A DNA stretch of 64,000 bases from Dryocola sp036489025 (lineage in GTDB: Bacteria > Pseudomonadota > Gammaproteobacteria > Enterobacterales > Enterobacteriaceae): assembly GCA_036489025.1 (NCBI GenBank), contig DASXGN010000035.1, positions 124,001 to 188,000 on the forward strand, in the 5' to 3' direction. Of the stretch, positions 1 to 8,026 are shown piece by piece. Position 1 is the first letter of the stretch. Each line of letters starts with the position of its first letter. A model generated the notes under the pieces. It was not told where the DNA came from. It saw only the letters and a program-made list of their open reading frames with translations, and searched no databases. A program made the translations under genes and the position numbers.

Positions 1-743
1 TCCGGCCCCTGTTCGGCAATCATTTCCAGGCTTTTCGCCAGGTTAACCTGTACGAGCCTATCGCCTTTTTGCAGCGGATTGCCGTCGGCCTTCCAGAAAA
101 TGGCCCTGCTGTTTTCATGTTCGGGCAAGACTTCCGCCCCGTACTGTTGCAGATCGTCGGCAAGCGCGTCGTTAACGGTGAAGCCGTCCCGCGCCAGCTT
201 GATAGCAGGCTGCATGACTTTATTCAGCGGTAGCGTGCCGTATTTTTCCAGCGCCAGAGCAAAGCCGGCCACCGTTCCCGGCGTGCCGGAAGCGAGATGA
301 GAAGTCAGGGACTTTTTGCTGTCGGCGTTGCCCTGCGCATCAAGAAACATATCGCGAGAGGCCTTTTCAGGCGCCATTTCACGGAAATCTATTGCCGTGG
401 TTTTTCCGTCTTTGGTACGCAGCAGCATAAAACCGCCGCCGCCCAGATTACCCGCCTGCGGATGAGTAACCGCAAGGGCAAAACCAACGGCTACCGCCGC
501 GTCTACGGCATTCCCACCTTGCTTAAGAATATCCACGCCAACCCGCGTCGCCAGCGAATCGACGGAGGCAACCATCCCATGCTCCGCAATAACCGGATGG
601 TGAACATCGGTTTCAACGCCGTAGGAGACGGGGGCAGCGACGGGTGGAGGCGCGGCAGAGGCGTTAAAACAAAGAGCGAGCGTCAGCGCAGGGAGAGCTA
701 GCCAGCGCCTCGCTGCCCAGGAAAGCGTTTTCCACGGCTTCAT
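1..743 (-). CDS. ggt: Gamma-glutamyltranspeptidase, N-terminal part (runs off the window)
   Basis: Periplasmic enzyme that hydrolyses glutathione and transfers its gamma-glutamyl group. Only the first 247 or so codons are present; the reading frame continues past base 1. The protein starts MKPWKTLSW, has a signal peptide ending near ASA-APPP, and then follows E. coli Ggt closely, including the stretches GMVASVD, GGNAVDAAVAVG, HPQAGNLGGGGFML and FREMAP. The autoprocessing Thr that begins the small subunit lies outside the window, so activity cannot be judged. The start ATG at 741-743 is the first in frame and directly precedes the signal peptide. It is divergent from yhhA, as in E. coli. Confidence 0.95.
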   Translation of the reverse strand, partial: MKPWKTLSWAARRWLALPALTLALCFNASAAPPPVAAPVSYGVETDVHHPVIAEHGMVASVDSLATRVGVDILKQGGNAVDAAVAVGFALAVTHPQAGNLGGGGFMLLRTKDGKTTAIDFREMAPEKASRDMFLDAQGNADSKKSLTSHLASGTPGTVAGFALALEKYGTLPLNKVMQPAIKLARDGFTVNDALADDLQQYGAEVLPEHENSRAIFWKADGNPLQKGDRLVQVNLAKSLEMIAEQGP

Positions 744-867
744 CGTGATTTTCTCCAGGTTTTTCAGGGTCAATCCCCGGTTAAGCCTGGTCCATAATTC
801 TGAAATAATCATGGTAATGATGGAAAACGAGTAAACTTAGAAGATCCCCCAAATGGAGGAGGTGATG

Positions 868-1314
868 ATGAGAAAATTACTGCTTCTGACGGCCATGCTG
901 CCACTTTTCAGTTTCGCACAGCCGATTAACACGATGAATAACCCGAACCTGCCGGATTATCAAATACCCAGCCAGCAGCGCATGCAGGTGCAGATGCAAA
1001 CGCAGCAGGCGCAGCAAAAAGGGATGCTGAACCAGCAGCTGCAAACCCAAAACCGGGTGCAACAGCAGCATCTTGAATCGCAGATTAACAATAACTCCCG
1101 CCGGGTTTTGCAATCGCAGCCGGGAGAGCTGAATATGAACAAGCAGCAGATGCTGCCGAATACCTCAGGCGGCATGCTGAGCGGCAGCAGCAGCGGGCAG
1201 GATCATATGCTACAGCCGAAAACCAACGGCAGCATGCTGAACCCGAACGGAGCGGCGAGCGCACCGTTAACCACGCCGCAGCCGAATATTCCGCTGAAGA
1301 CGATTGGACCTTGA
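868..1314 (+). CDS. yhhA: YhhA family secreted Gln-rich protein (DUF2756)
   Basis: Small exported protein of unknown function, conserved between ggt and ugpQ in enterobacteria. From the third of three possible ATGs it is 148 residues, close to the 146 of E. coli YhhA. It has a short signal peptide (MRKLLLLTAMLPLFSFA) followed by a Gln/Asn/Met-rich low-complexity mature part (runs such as QMQTQQAQQKG). An earlier in-frame ATG at 853 is unlikely to be used because the strong Shine-Dalgarno GGAGGAGG at 855-862 overlaps it; that site is correctly spaced only for 868. Nothing suggests an enzymatic role. Confidence 0.85.
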   Translation: MRKLLLLTAMLPLFSFAQPINTMNNPNLPDYQIPSQQRMQVQMQTQQAQQKGMLNQQLQTQNRVQQQHLESQINNNSRRVLQSQPGELNMNKQQMLPNTSGGMLSGSSSGQDHMLQPKTNGSMLNPNGAASAPLTTPQPNIPLKTIGP

Positions 1315-1346
1315 TAAAAATGGCGGGTGGCACAGGCTCCCCGCCA

Positions 1347-2090
1347 TTATTTCATTGCGAAATTCGGCCCAATTTCATCAATACGGTCGGTGCAGATCGC
1401 ATCCACGCCCCAGCCGAGCAGCGTTTTCGCCCTTTGCGGCACGTTCACGGTATAAACCAGAATATGTAAGCCAGCCGCTTTCAGCGCCCGCACGCGCGCT
1501 TCGTTCAATAGCTTGTGATTAAGATGAATCGACACGCAGCCGAGCCTGTCGGTTATTTCACGCCAGTCGTCGCGCCATTCGTCCAACAGCAGGCCTCGCG
1601 GTAATTCAGGGGCGACATTCTGCGCCGCTTCCAGCGCTTCAATCGCGAAGGACGAAAGCAGCGGCGAGGTTTGCCCCTGCCAAAGCTCGCGGGCCGCTAA
1701 AGCCACCGCTTTTCCGGTTTCCGCTTCCGTGCCGGTGGTGGGCTTAATTTCGATATTCGCCATCATGCCGTGCTCGCGGCAGCGCTCCGCAACCTGAGAA
1801 AGCAGCGGCAGCGGTTCCCCCTTAAACTGCCGGCTGTACCAGCTCCCGGCGTCAACGTTCAGCAGTTCATCCCAGGATAAATCACCGGCGATACCCCAGC
1901 CGTTGCTGGTGCGTTCCAGCGTGTCGTCGTGCAGCAGGAAAATCTTGCCGTCTCTGGTAAGTTTCGCATCAAACTCAATCATGGTGTGGCCGTAGCGGGC
2001 CCCAACGTCGATGGCGGCCAGCGTATTTTCCGGTGCCAGTTTACCGCCGCCACGGTGGGCGACGATGGAAGGGTAAGGCCAGTTGCTCAT
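1347..2090 (-). CDS. ugpQ: Glycerophosphodiester phosphodiesterase, cytoplasmic
   Basis: Hydrolyses glycerophosphodiesters brought in by the Ugp importer to sn-glycerol-3-phosphate and the alcohol. The 247-residue length is that of E. coli UgpQ. The GDPD motifs are visible at the N-terminus: AHRGGG near residue 12 (catalytic His), LAPENTLAA, then EFDAKLTRDG and LLHDDTLERTSNG (metal and general acid/base residues), and later NIEIKP. No signal peptide. Its ATG overlaps the last four bases of ugpC, so it is translationally coupled as the last gene of ugpBAECQ. Confidence 0.97.
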   Translation of the reverse strand: MSNWPYPSIVAHRGGGKLAPENTLAAIDVGARYGHTMIEFDAKLTRDGKIFLLHDDTLERTSNGWGIAGDLSWDELLNVDAGSWYSRQFKGEPLPLLSQVAERCREHGMMANIEIKPTTGTEAETGKAVALAARELWQGQTSPLLSSFAIEALEAAQNVAPELPRGLLLDEWRDDWREITDRLGCVSIHLNHKLLNEARVRALKAAGLHILVYTVNVPQRAKTLLGWGVDAICTDRIDEIGPNFAMK

Positions 2091-3157
2091 AAACGTTGTC
2101 CGTTCTCGCTATCAAAGAAATGCAGATGTTCTTCCGGCAGGTGCAGCCAGAGCTGGCTGCCGGGCTGAGGTCTGATCTGATGGGAAAGCCGCACCACCGT
2201 TTTTTGCGAGCCCCAGCGGCCGTGCACCAGATTATCTGCGCCGAGCATTTCCAGCGTGTCGATGGTCCACGGAATGCCCCCGGCGGCCTCAGAGCTTAGC
2301 GCAATATGCTCCGGGCGGATACCCACCGTCACAGCCCGTCCGGCCAACCGCAGCCTTTGATTGCCGAGCGGAATCGCGACGCCGCCGTCCAGCTCAAACC
2401 GGCAGCCGTCGATGCTGACTTTGCCGTCCAGCAGGTTCATCGCGGGCGAGCCGATAAAGCTCGCCACGAAGCGGCTGGCCGGACGTTCGTACACCTCAAC
2501 CGGCGTGCCGATCTGCTCGGCGATACCTTTGTTCATCACCATCACGCGCTGGGCGAGCGTCATCGCCTCCACCTGATCGTGCGTAACGTAAAGGCTGGTC
2601 GTTTTCAGGCGGCGATGCAGGTGCTGAAGCTCGAGGCGCATCTGCACGCGAAGCTTGGCGTCGAGGTTAGAAAGCGGCTCATCAAACAGGAATACCGCCG
2701 GATCGCGAACAATTGCGCGGCCCATCGCGACGCGCTGGCGCTGCCCGCCGGAAAGCTCGCGCGGGCGACGCTTGAGCAGATTGTCCAGCTCGAGGATACG
2801 CGCCGCCTCCAGCACCTTCTGATGAATGTGATCTTTGCCCATGCCGCGGATCTTCAGCCCCCACGCCATATTTTCCTCAACGCTCATGTGCGGATAAAGC
2901 GCGTAGTTCTGGAACACCATCGCGATGCCGCGCTCTTTGGGTTCCATTTCCGTCACGCGCTGACGATCGATCCAGATGTCGCCGCCGGTCACTCGCTCCA
3001 GCCCGGCCACCATGCGCAGCAGCGTGGATTTGCCGCAGCCGGAAGGGCCGACCATCACGATAAACTCGCCGTCCGCCACGTCTAAATCCAGCGGCTGGAT
3101 AACCTGGGTTTTACCGTCCCAGCTCTTGCTTACTGCCTGTAACTTCAGTCCTGCCAT
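2087..3157 (-). CDS. ugpC: sn-glycerol-3-phosphate ABC transporter ATPase
   Basis: ATP-binding subunit of the UgpBAEC importer for glycerol-3-phosphate and glycerophosphodiesters; MalK-type CUT1 ATPase, 356 residues. Walker A GPSGCGKST lies around residue 38, the signature LSGGQRQR around 134, Walker B FLFDEPLSNLDAKL after it, and the switch His in YVTHDQVEAM. The C-terminal third is the TOBE/MalK regulatory region (IGSPAMN, VGIRPEHI). Three bases separate it from ugpE upstream and it overlaps ugpQ downstream. In E. coli this subunit is the one sensitive to internal phosphate. Confidence 0.97.
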   Translation of the reverse strand: MAGLKLQAVSKSWDGKTQVIQPLDLDVADGEFIVMVGPSGCGKSTLLRMVAGLERVTGGDIWIDRQRVTEMEPKERGIAMVFQNYALYPHMSVEENMAWGLKIRGMGKDHIHQKVLEAARILELDNLLKRRPRELSGGQRQRVAMGRAIVRDPAVFLFDEPLSNLDAKLRVQMRLELQHLHRRLKTTSLYVTHDQVEAMTLAQRVMVMNKGIAEQIGTPVEVYERPASRFVASFIGSPAMNLLDGKVSIDGCRFELDGGVAIPLGNQRLRLAGRAVTVGIRPEHIALSSEAAGGIPWTIDTLEMLGADNLVHGRWGSQKTVVRLSHQIRPQPGSQLWLHLPEEHLHFFDSENGQRL

Positions 3158-3160
3158 GGG

Positions 3161-4006
3161 TTATTTCTCGCTATCAACCAGGCCACGTACAAACGCACGT
3201 TGCATTACTAAAACGATAATGACCGGCGGAATCAGGGTCAGCAGCATGGCCGCCATCACCTGATTCCACTGGGTTGTTCCTTCGCCGGAAGACATCATTC
3301 CTTTGATACCCGCCACGGCGGTGCCGAGGTTCACGTCGCTGACGATCAGCAGCGGCCAGAGATACTGGTTCCAGCCGTAGATAAAGGTGATGACAAACAG
3401 CGCCGCCAGATTGGTTTTCGACAGCGGCAGCACGATGTCGCGGAAAAACCGCATCGGCGACGCCCCGTCAATTCTCGCGGCTTCCAGCAGCTCGTCCGGC
3501 AAAGTCATGAAGAACTGGCGGAACAGGAAGGTGGCGGTGGCCGAGGCCATCAGCGGCAAAGTCAGCCCGGCGTAGCTGTCGAGCATTTTCAGATTGGCTA
3601 TCACTTCCACCGTCGGGAAAATGCGCACCTCAACCGGCAGCATCAGCGTGATAAAAATCATCCAGAAGAAAAGGTTACGCAGCGGGAAACGGAACCAGAC
3701 AATGGCAAAGGCGGACAGCATTGAGACGGCAATTTTCCCCGCCGTGATGCCGAGCGCCATAACAAAACTGTTGAACAGCATCAGGCCAAACGGCGCGCTG
3801 TTGGCGCCCACGCCGTGAACCCAGATGTTGGTCATGTTTTCCAGCAGATGTCCGCCGGGGATCAGCGTCATCGGCGTCTGGAAGACGGCGGCGTTGTCCA
3901 GCGTCGCCGCGACAAATGCCACATAGAGCGGAAAAAGGATCGTGATGATGCCGAGAATGAGCATGGTGTGGCTGAAGAGCGTCAGCCCGCGACGGTTCTC
4001 AATCAT
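3161..4006 (-). CDS. ugpE: sn-glycerol-3-phosphate ABC transporter permease UgpE
   Basis: Second inner-membrane permease subunit of the Ugp importer, 281 residues, the same length as in E. coli. It has six predicted membrane segments and the MalG-type cytoplasmic loop EAARIDGASPMRFF, which contacts the ATPase. The C-terminus (MQRAFVRGLVDSEK) is nearly identical to E. coli UgpE. The start overlaps the end of ugpA by four bases, a sign of coupling inside the operon. Confidence 0.97.
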   Translation of the reverse strand: MIENRRGLTLFSHTMLILGIITILFPLYVAFVAATLDNAAVFQTPMTLIPGGHLLENMTNIWVHGVGANSAPFGLMLFNSFVMALGITAGKIAVSMLSAFAIVWFRFPLRNLFFWMIFITLMLPVEVRIFPTVEVIANLKMLDSYAGLTLPLMASATATFLFRQFFMTLPDELLEAARIDGASPMRFFRDIVLPLSKTNLAALFVITFIYGWNQYLWPLLIVSDVNLGTAVAGIKGMMSSGEGTTQWNQVMAAMLLTLIPPVIIVLVMQRAFVRGLVDSEK

Positions 4007-4890
4007 TGGTAGCGCACCTTACGTTCCACGAAGCGGAACTGAACCACCGTCAGAACGATCACCAGCAGCATCAGTACCACGGACTGCGCGGCCGACGCTG
4101 AAAGGTCCAGCCCGGCAAATCCCTCGCGGTAGATTTTATAGATAAGCGTGGTCGTGGCCTGTACCGGGCCGCCGCCCGTGGCTGCGTCAATCACCGGGAA
4201 GGTATCGAAAAAGGCGTAAACCAGATTCACTACCAGCAGGAAGAAGCTCACCGGTGCTATCAGCGGCAGCGACAGCTTAAAGAAGCGCCGCACCGGCCCG
4301 GCGCCGTCAATGGCCGCCGCCTCCACCAGCGAGCGGGGAATGGATTGCAAAGCGGCGAAGAAGAACAGGAAGTTGTAGCTGATCTGCTTCCAGACCGAGG
4401 CGAATACCACGAGGAACATCGCCTGGCCGCTGTTTTGCGCGTGATTCCAGTGGTAGCCAAACTGCTCCAGAACGTGAGTCAGCAGCCCGCGTCCGGGATT
4501 GAAGAGAAAGATCCACAGCACCGCGGCAATCGCCGGAGCAACCGCGTATGGCAACAGCATCAGCGTCTGATACAGGCGGCTGCCGCGCACGACGTAATCC
4601 ACCATGGCGGCAAAGAACAGCGACACCAGCAGGCCGATCCCCGCAACCAGGCCGCTGAATATCAGCGTGGTATAGAACGAATCCAGATAGTAGCCGTCGT
4701 GGAAAAGCTGAATGAAATTGTCCAGGCCAACGAAGGTGCTGGAAAGCCCGAAGGGGTCAACGCTTTGTAACGAGTACCACAGCGCTTCGCCCGCCGGCCA
4801 GATGAAGAAGATGACGGTAATAATCAGCTGCGGCAGAACCAGCGCGTAGGGCAGCCAACCTGAGCGGAATACCGGACGAGAAGATGACAT
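4003..4890 (-). CDS. ugpA: sn-glycerol-3-phosphate ABC transporter permease UgpA
   Basis: First permease subunit of the Ugp importer. Six membrane segments; the EAA loop reads EAAAIDGAGPVRRFF. I chose the ATG at 4888-4890 (MSSSRPVFRSGW), which gives 295 residues as in E. coli. A TTG four codons upstream is possible but unneeded. It is separated from ugpB by a REP-like palindromic element, the usual arrangement that lets the binding protein be made in excess over the permeases. Confidence 0.95.
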   Translation of the reverse strand: MSSSRPVFRSGWLPYALVLPQLIITVIFFIWPAGEALWYSLQSVDPFGLSSTFVGLDNFIQLFHDGYYLDSFYTTLIFSGLVAGIGLLVSLFFAAMVDYVVRGSRLYQTLMLLPYAVAPAIAAVLWIFLFNPGRGLLTHVLEQFGYHWNHAQNSGQAMFLVVFASVWKQISYNFLFFFAALQSIPRSLVEAAAIDGAGPVRRFFKLSLPLIAPVSFFLLVVNLVYAFFDTFPVIDAATGGGPVQATTTLIYKIYREGFAGLDLSASAAQSVVLMLLVIVLTVVQFRFVERKVRYQ

Positions 4891-4916
4891 AGTTTTACTC
4901 AAATATATGGATGAAG

Positions 4917-4995
4917 CTTAGCCCCGCACCCCGGCCCTCTTCCCCAGGATAGGGAGAGAGATTCAATCCCCTCTCCCTCAGGGAGAGGGTTAAAG
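4917..4995. repeat. REP-like palindromic element between ugpA and ugpB
   Basis: Two GC-rich inverted repeats in tandem. The second is perfect: CCCTCTCCC at 4969-4977, loop TCA, GGGAGAGGG at 4981-4989. The first (about 4935-4960) is imperfect and has the same CCCTCT/AGGGAG core. The same CCCTC(T)CC...GGGAG motif recurs at 12209-12233, 22560-22586 and 29774-29800, always between genes, so it looks like a dispersed element of this genome. Here it probably attenuates or stabilises the ugpB part of the mRNA. Confidence 0.7.
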
Positions 4996-5012
4996 TGAGA
5001 GTGGTTTGCAAA

Positions 5013-6332
5013 TCAGGACTTAGTCGACTGCTCAAAGCGGCGCAGCAGCAGGTTGCCGCGTTCAACCGCGCTGTCTAAAGCCTGCTGAGGCGTTTTTTTG
5101 CCGGTCCACACCGATTCCAGCTCTTCATCCACGATGGTACGAATCTGCGGCATATTGCCCAGGCGCAGGCCTTTGGTGAACGGTAAAGGCGGCTTGTTCA
5201 GCATCTGGCGAGTCGCGGTATCAGCGCCCGGATTTTTCTCGTAGAAACCCTGCTGGCGAGTCAGGTCGTAGGCCGCTTTGGTGATAGGCAGATAGCCAGT
5301 TTTCTGATGCCATTCGGCGGCAATTTCCGGCTGCGCCAGGAACTGCATGAACTCGGCTACGCCCTTATACGTCGCAGGATCTTTACCCTGCATCACCCAC
5401 AGGCTGGCCCCGCCGATAATGGCGTTCTGCGGTGCGCCTTTCACATCGGCGTCGTAAGGCATCATGCCCACGCCGTAGTTGAATTTGGCGTACTGGCGGA
5501 TATCGGCCAGCGACCCTGAAGAAGCCGTGGTCATTGCGCAATCGCCGTTATAGAACTTCTCTGTGGATTCATCTTTGCGGCCAAAGTAGCTGAAATCACC
5601 CTTCTTATTCATCTCTTCCAGCATGGCGATATGCTTGACCTGCTCGGGCTTGTTGAACGCCAGAACCGCATCCGTACCGTCGAAGCCGTTGTTTTTGGTC
5701 GCGACCGGCAGGCCGTGCCAGGCGCTGAAGTTTTCAATCTGAATCCAGCCCTGCCAGCCGCTGGCGTAACCGCATTTCATACCGGCGGCCTTCAGTTTGG
5801 CGGTGTAATCTGCAAGTTCCTGCCAGGTTTTTGGCGGCTGATCCGGATTCAGCCCGGCTTTTTTGAAGGCGTCTTTGTTGTAATACAGCACCGGCGTGGA
5901 GCTGTTAAACGGCTGGGAGAGCAGGTGCCCGGTTTTGGCGTCGGTGTAATAACCGGAAACCGTCGGCACAAACTGGGATTCATCAAACTTAATGCCTGCA
6001 TCGCTGAACACCTGGTACACCGGCTTGATAGCTTTTGAAGCCATCATGGTCGCCGTGCCCACTTCATAAACCTGCAAAATCGCCGGGGCGTTACCGGAGC
6101 GGAAAGCCGCAATACCCGCCGCCAGGTTCTGCTCGTAGTTGCCTTTATAAACCGGAACAATTTTGTAGTCAGGATGCGTTTCGTTGAAGCGGCTGGCCAG
6201 GGAGTCAACTTCTTTACCCAGCTCACCCTCCATTGAATGCCAGAACGGAATCGAGGTTGCTGCGAAGGCGTTGCCGCTCAGAGCACATCCAAGCGCCAGG
6301 CAAAGGGCTGTACGTCGTAACGATGCAGTCAT
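5013..6332 (-). CDS. ugpB: sn-glycerol-3-phosphate periplasmic binding protein
   Basis: Periplasmic solute-binding protein of the Ugp importer, 439 residues (E. coli 438). Signal peptide of about 24 residues ending NAFA, followed by the mature start TSIPFWHSMEGELGKEVDSL. Conserved stretches include GNAPAILQVYEVGTATMMAS, GYASGWQGWIQIENFSAW and GNMPQIRTIVDEELESVW. First gene of the operon. The six-unit Pho-box array directly upstream (6405-6470) shows control by PhoB under phosphate starvation. Confidence 0.98.
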   Translation of the reverse strand: MTASLRRTALCLALGCALSGNAFAATSIPFWHSMEGELGKEVDSLASRFNETHPDYKIVPVYKGNYEQNLAAGIAAFRSGNAPAILQVYEVGTATMMASKAIKPVYQVFSDAGIKFDESQFVPTVSGYYTDAKTGHLLSQPFNSSTPVLYYNKDAFKKAGLNPDQPPKTWQELADYTAKLKAAGMKCGYASGWQGWIQIENFSAWHGLPVATKNNGFDGTDAVLAFNKPEQVKHIAMLEEMNKKGDFSYFGRKDESTEKFYNGDCAMTTASSGSLADIRQYAKFNYGVGMMPYDADVKGAPQNAIIGGASLWVMQGKDPATYKGVAEFMQFLAQPEIAAEWHQKTGYLPITKAAYDLTRQQGFYEKNPGADTATRQMLNKPPLPFTKGLRLGNMPQIRTIVDEELESVWTGKKTPQQALDSAVERGNLLLRRFEQSTKS

Positions 6333-6404
6333 GTCTTATCTCTCTTGTTATGAAGGTAAAAGCGCGATAACACGCGTTTTTGTTCGCATCACAACATGAC
6401 ATGC

Positions 6405-6470
6405 GCGAATGACAGAAAAATAACCGGGAGGTGACAGGATCGTGACGGCAGAATGAAGGAAAAATGACGG
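6405..6470 (-). promoter_or_regulatory. Six-unit Pho-box array upstream of ugpB
   Basis: Read on the minus strand, this 66-bp stretch divides into six consecutive 11-bp units, each a 7-bp CTGTCAT-like element plus a 4-bp spacer: CCGTCAT, CCTTCAT, CCGTCAC, CTGTCAC, CGGTTAT, CTGTCAT. This is the known periodicity of PhoB binding, here three dimer sites long. A seventh weaker unit (GCATGTC) follows. The array ends about 70 bp before the ugpB start, leaving room for a -10 and a leader. Confidence 0.85.
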
Positions 6471-6484
6471 CTTAAGATTGTCAT

Positions 6485-6505
6485 AAAAAAAGAGCCCGTA
6501 GGCTC
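6485..6505 (-). terminator. Rho-independent terminator after livF
   Basis: On the minus strand: stem GAGCC, loop TACG, stem GGCTC, followed at once by seven T. It starts about 20 bp past the livF stop and ends the livKHMGF transcript. Confidence 0.85.
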
Positions 6506-6526
6506 CTTGATGTTACAGATACTGGC

Positions 6527-7240
6527 TTAACCGCCTAAATAGGCGCTGCGCACCGCTTCGTTAGCCAGCAGCGCATCGCCGGTATCTTCCAGCACCACGT
6601 GGCCGTTTTCCAGCACGTAGCCGCGGTCGGCGAGCTTCAGCGCCTGGTTGGCGTTCTGCTCGACCAGAAAGATGGTCATTCCTTCGCTGCGCAGCTGTTC
6701 AATGGTGTCAAAAATCTGCTGGATAATGATCGGCGCCAGGCCGAGCGACGGCTCGTCAAGCAGCAGCAATCGCGGCTGGCTCATCAGAGCGCGGCCAATC
6801 GCCAGCATTTGCTGCTCGCCGCCGGACATTGTCCCTGCGCGCTGAATGCGGCGTTCAAACAGGCGTGGGAACAGCTCGTAGACGCGCTTAATGCGTTCCT
6901 GGAACTGGTCGCGCTCCGCAAAGAATCCGCCCATCGCCAGGTTTTCTTCGACCGTCATGCGCGAGAAGACGCGGCGACCTTCCGGTACGATGGCAACGGC
7001 CTCCCGCATGATGCGTGCGGTATGCCAGTCGGTAATGTCTTTACCGTCAAAGGTAATTTTGCCGCTGGTCGCTCGCGGATCGCCGCACAGCGTGCCGAGC
7101 AGCGTCGTTTTACCGGCGCCGTTAGCGCCAATCAGGGTGACAATCTCCCCCTGCTTAATGTGCAGACTAACCTGATGCAGCGCCTGGATCTTGCCGTAGT
7201 GGGCGCTGACCTGGTCAAAAGACAACATGATATTTTCCAT
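6527..7240 (-). CDS. livF: Branched-chain amino acid ABC transporter ATPase LivF
   Basis: One of the two ATPases of the LIV-I/LS leucine-isoleucine-valine importer; 237 residues from the ATG at 7238-7240, equal to E. coli LivF. Walker A GANGAGKTT, signature MSGGEQQML, Walker B LLLLDEPSLGLAP and switch His replaced by Gln in LVEQNANQAL, as usual for LivF. A GTG four codons upstream is an alternative, but TGAGG six bases before 7240 supports the ATG. Last gene of livKHMGF. Confidence 0.96.
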   Translation of the reverse strand: MENIMLSFDQVSAHYGKIQALHQVSLHIKQGEIVTLIGANGAGKTTLLGTLCGDPRATSGKITFDGKDITDWHTARIMREAVAIVPEGRRVFSRMTVEENLAMGGFFAERDQFQERIKRVYELFPRLFERRIQRAGTMSGGEQQMLAIGRALMSQPRLLLLDEPSLGLAPIIIQQIFDTIEQLRSEGMTIFLVEQNANQALKLADRGYVLENGHVVLEDTGDALLANEAVRSAYLGG

Positions 7241-7258
7241 CTTAAGCCTCACCCACCA

Positions 7259-8026
7259 TTATGCTTCACCTAAATAGGCGCGGATTACGTCAGGGTTATT
7301 GCGGATTTGCTCCGGCGTGCCGTTTGCAAGCGGCGTCCCCTGGTTGACGACGTAGATCCTGTCAGAAATGCCCATCACCAGTTTCATATCGTGCTCAATC
7401 AGCAGCACGGTGGTGTTGTGATGATTTCGCAGCTCCATGATGAGTTCATCAAGCTCATGCGTTTCTTTGGGATTAAGGCCAGCGGCCGGTTCATCCAGCA
7501 TCAGAATTTCCGGCTGGGTTACCATGCAGCGGGCGATCTCCAGGCGGCGCTGATCGCCATACGCAAGGTTGCTCGCCTGACGGTTTGCCTGTTCGAGCAG
7601 GCCAATACGCTCAAGCCAGGTTGCGGCGCGGTCCAGCGCTTCACTCTGCGCGCGGCGGAAGCCTGGCGTTTTCAACAGTCCGGAGAACACGCCGGTTTTG
7701 AGCTGCATGTGCTGCGCAACCAGCAGGTTTTCAATCACCGTCATTTCGCGGAACAGGCGCACGTGCTGGAAGGTGCGCACGACGCCCATGCGGGCAATTT
7801 GCTGGCCCGGCAAGCCTTCCAGATGCTGATCGCGCAGCATGATAGTGCCGCCGGTCGGCTTGTAGAAGCCGGTCAGGCAGTTAAATACCGTCGTTTTACC
7901 GGCACCGTTCGGGCCGATGAGCGAAACTATCTCCTGAGGATGCAGCTCCAGAGAAACATTGTTGACGGCGAGCAGGCCGCCGAAGCGCATCATCAGGCCG
8001 TTTACGGATAACAATGGCTGACTCAT
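7259..8026 (-). CDS. livG: Branched-chain amino acid ABC transporter ATPase LivG
   Basis: Partner ATPase of LivF, 255 residues as in E. coli. Walker A GPNGAGKTT around residue 37, signature region LAYGDQRRLEIARCM (the Liv variant of LSGGQ), Walker B LMLDEPAAGLNP and switch His in LLIEHDMKLV. The start codon overlaps the livM stop by four bases. Confidence 0.97.
   Translation of the reverse strand: MSQPLLSVNGLMMRFGGLLAVNNVSLELHPQEIVSLIGPNGAGKTTVFNCLTGFYKPTGGTIMLRDQHLEGLPGQQIARMGVVRTFQHVRLFREMTVIENLLVAQHMQLKTGVFSGLLKTPGFRRAQSEALDRAATWLERIGLLEQANRQASNLAYGDQRRLEIARCMVTQPEILMLDEPAAGLNPKETHELDELIMELRNHHNTTVLLIEHDMKLVMGISDRIYVVNQGTPLANGTPEQIRNNPDVIRAYLGEA

Noticed and set aside
2306..3085. 259-codon plus-strand frame opposite ugpC
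   Set aside because: His/Arg/Ala-rich shadow of the ugpC coding strand, with no ribosome site or domain.
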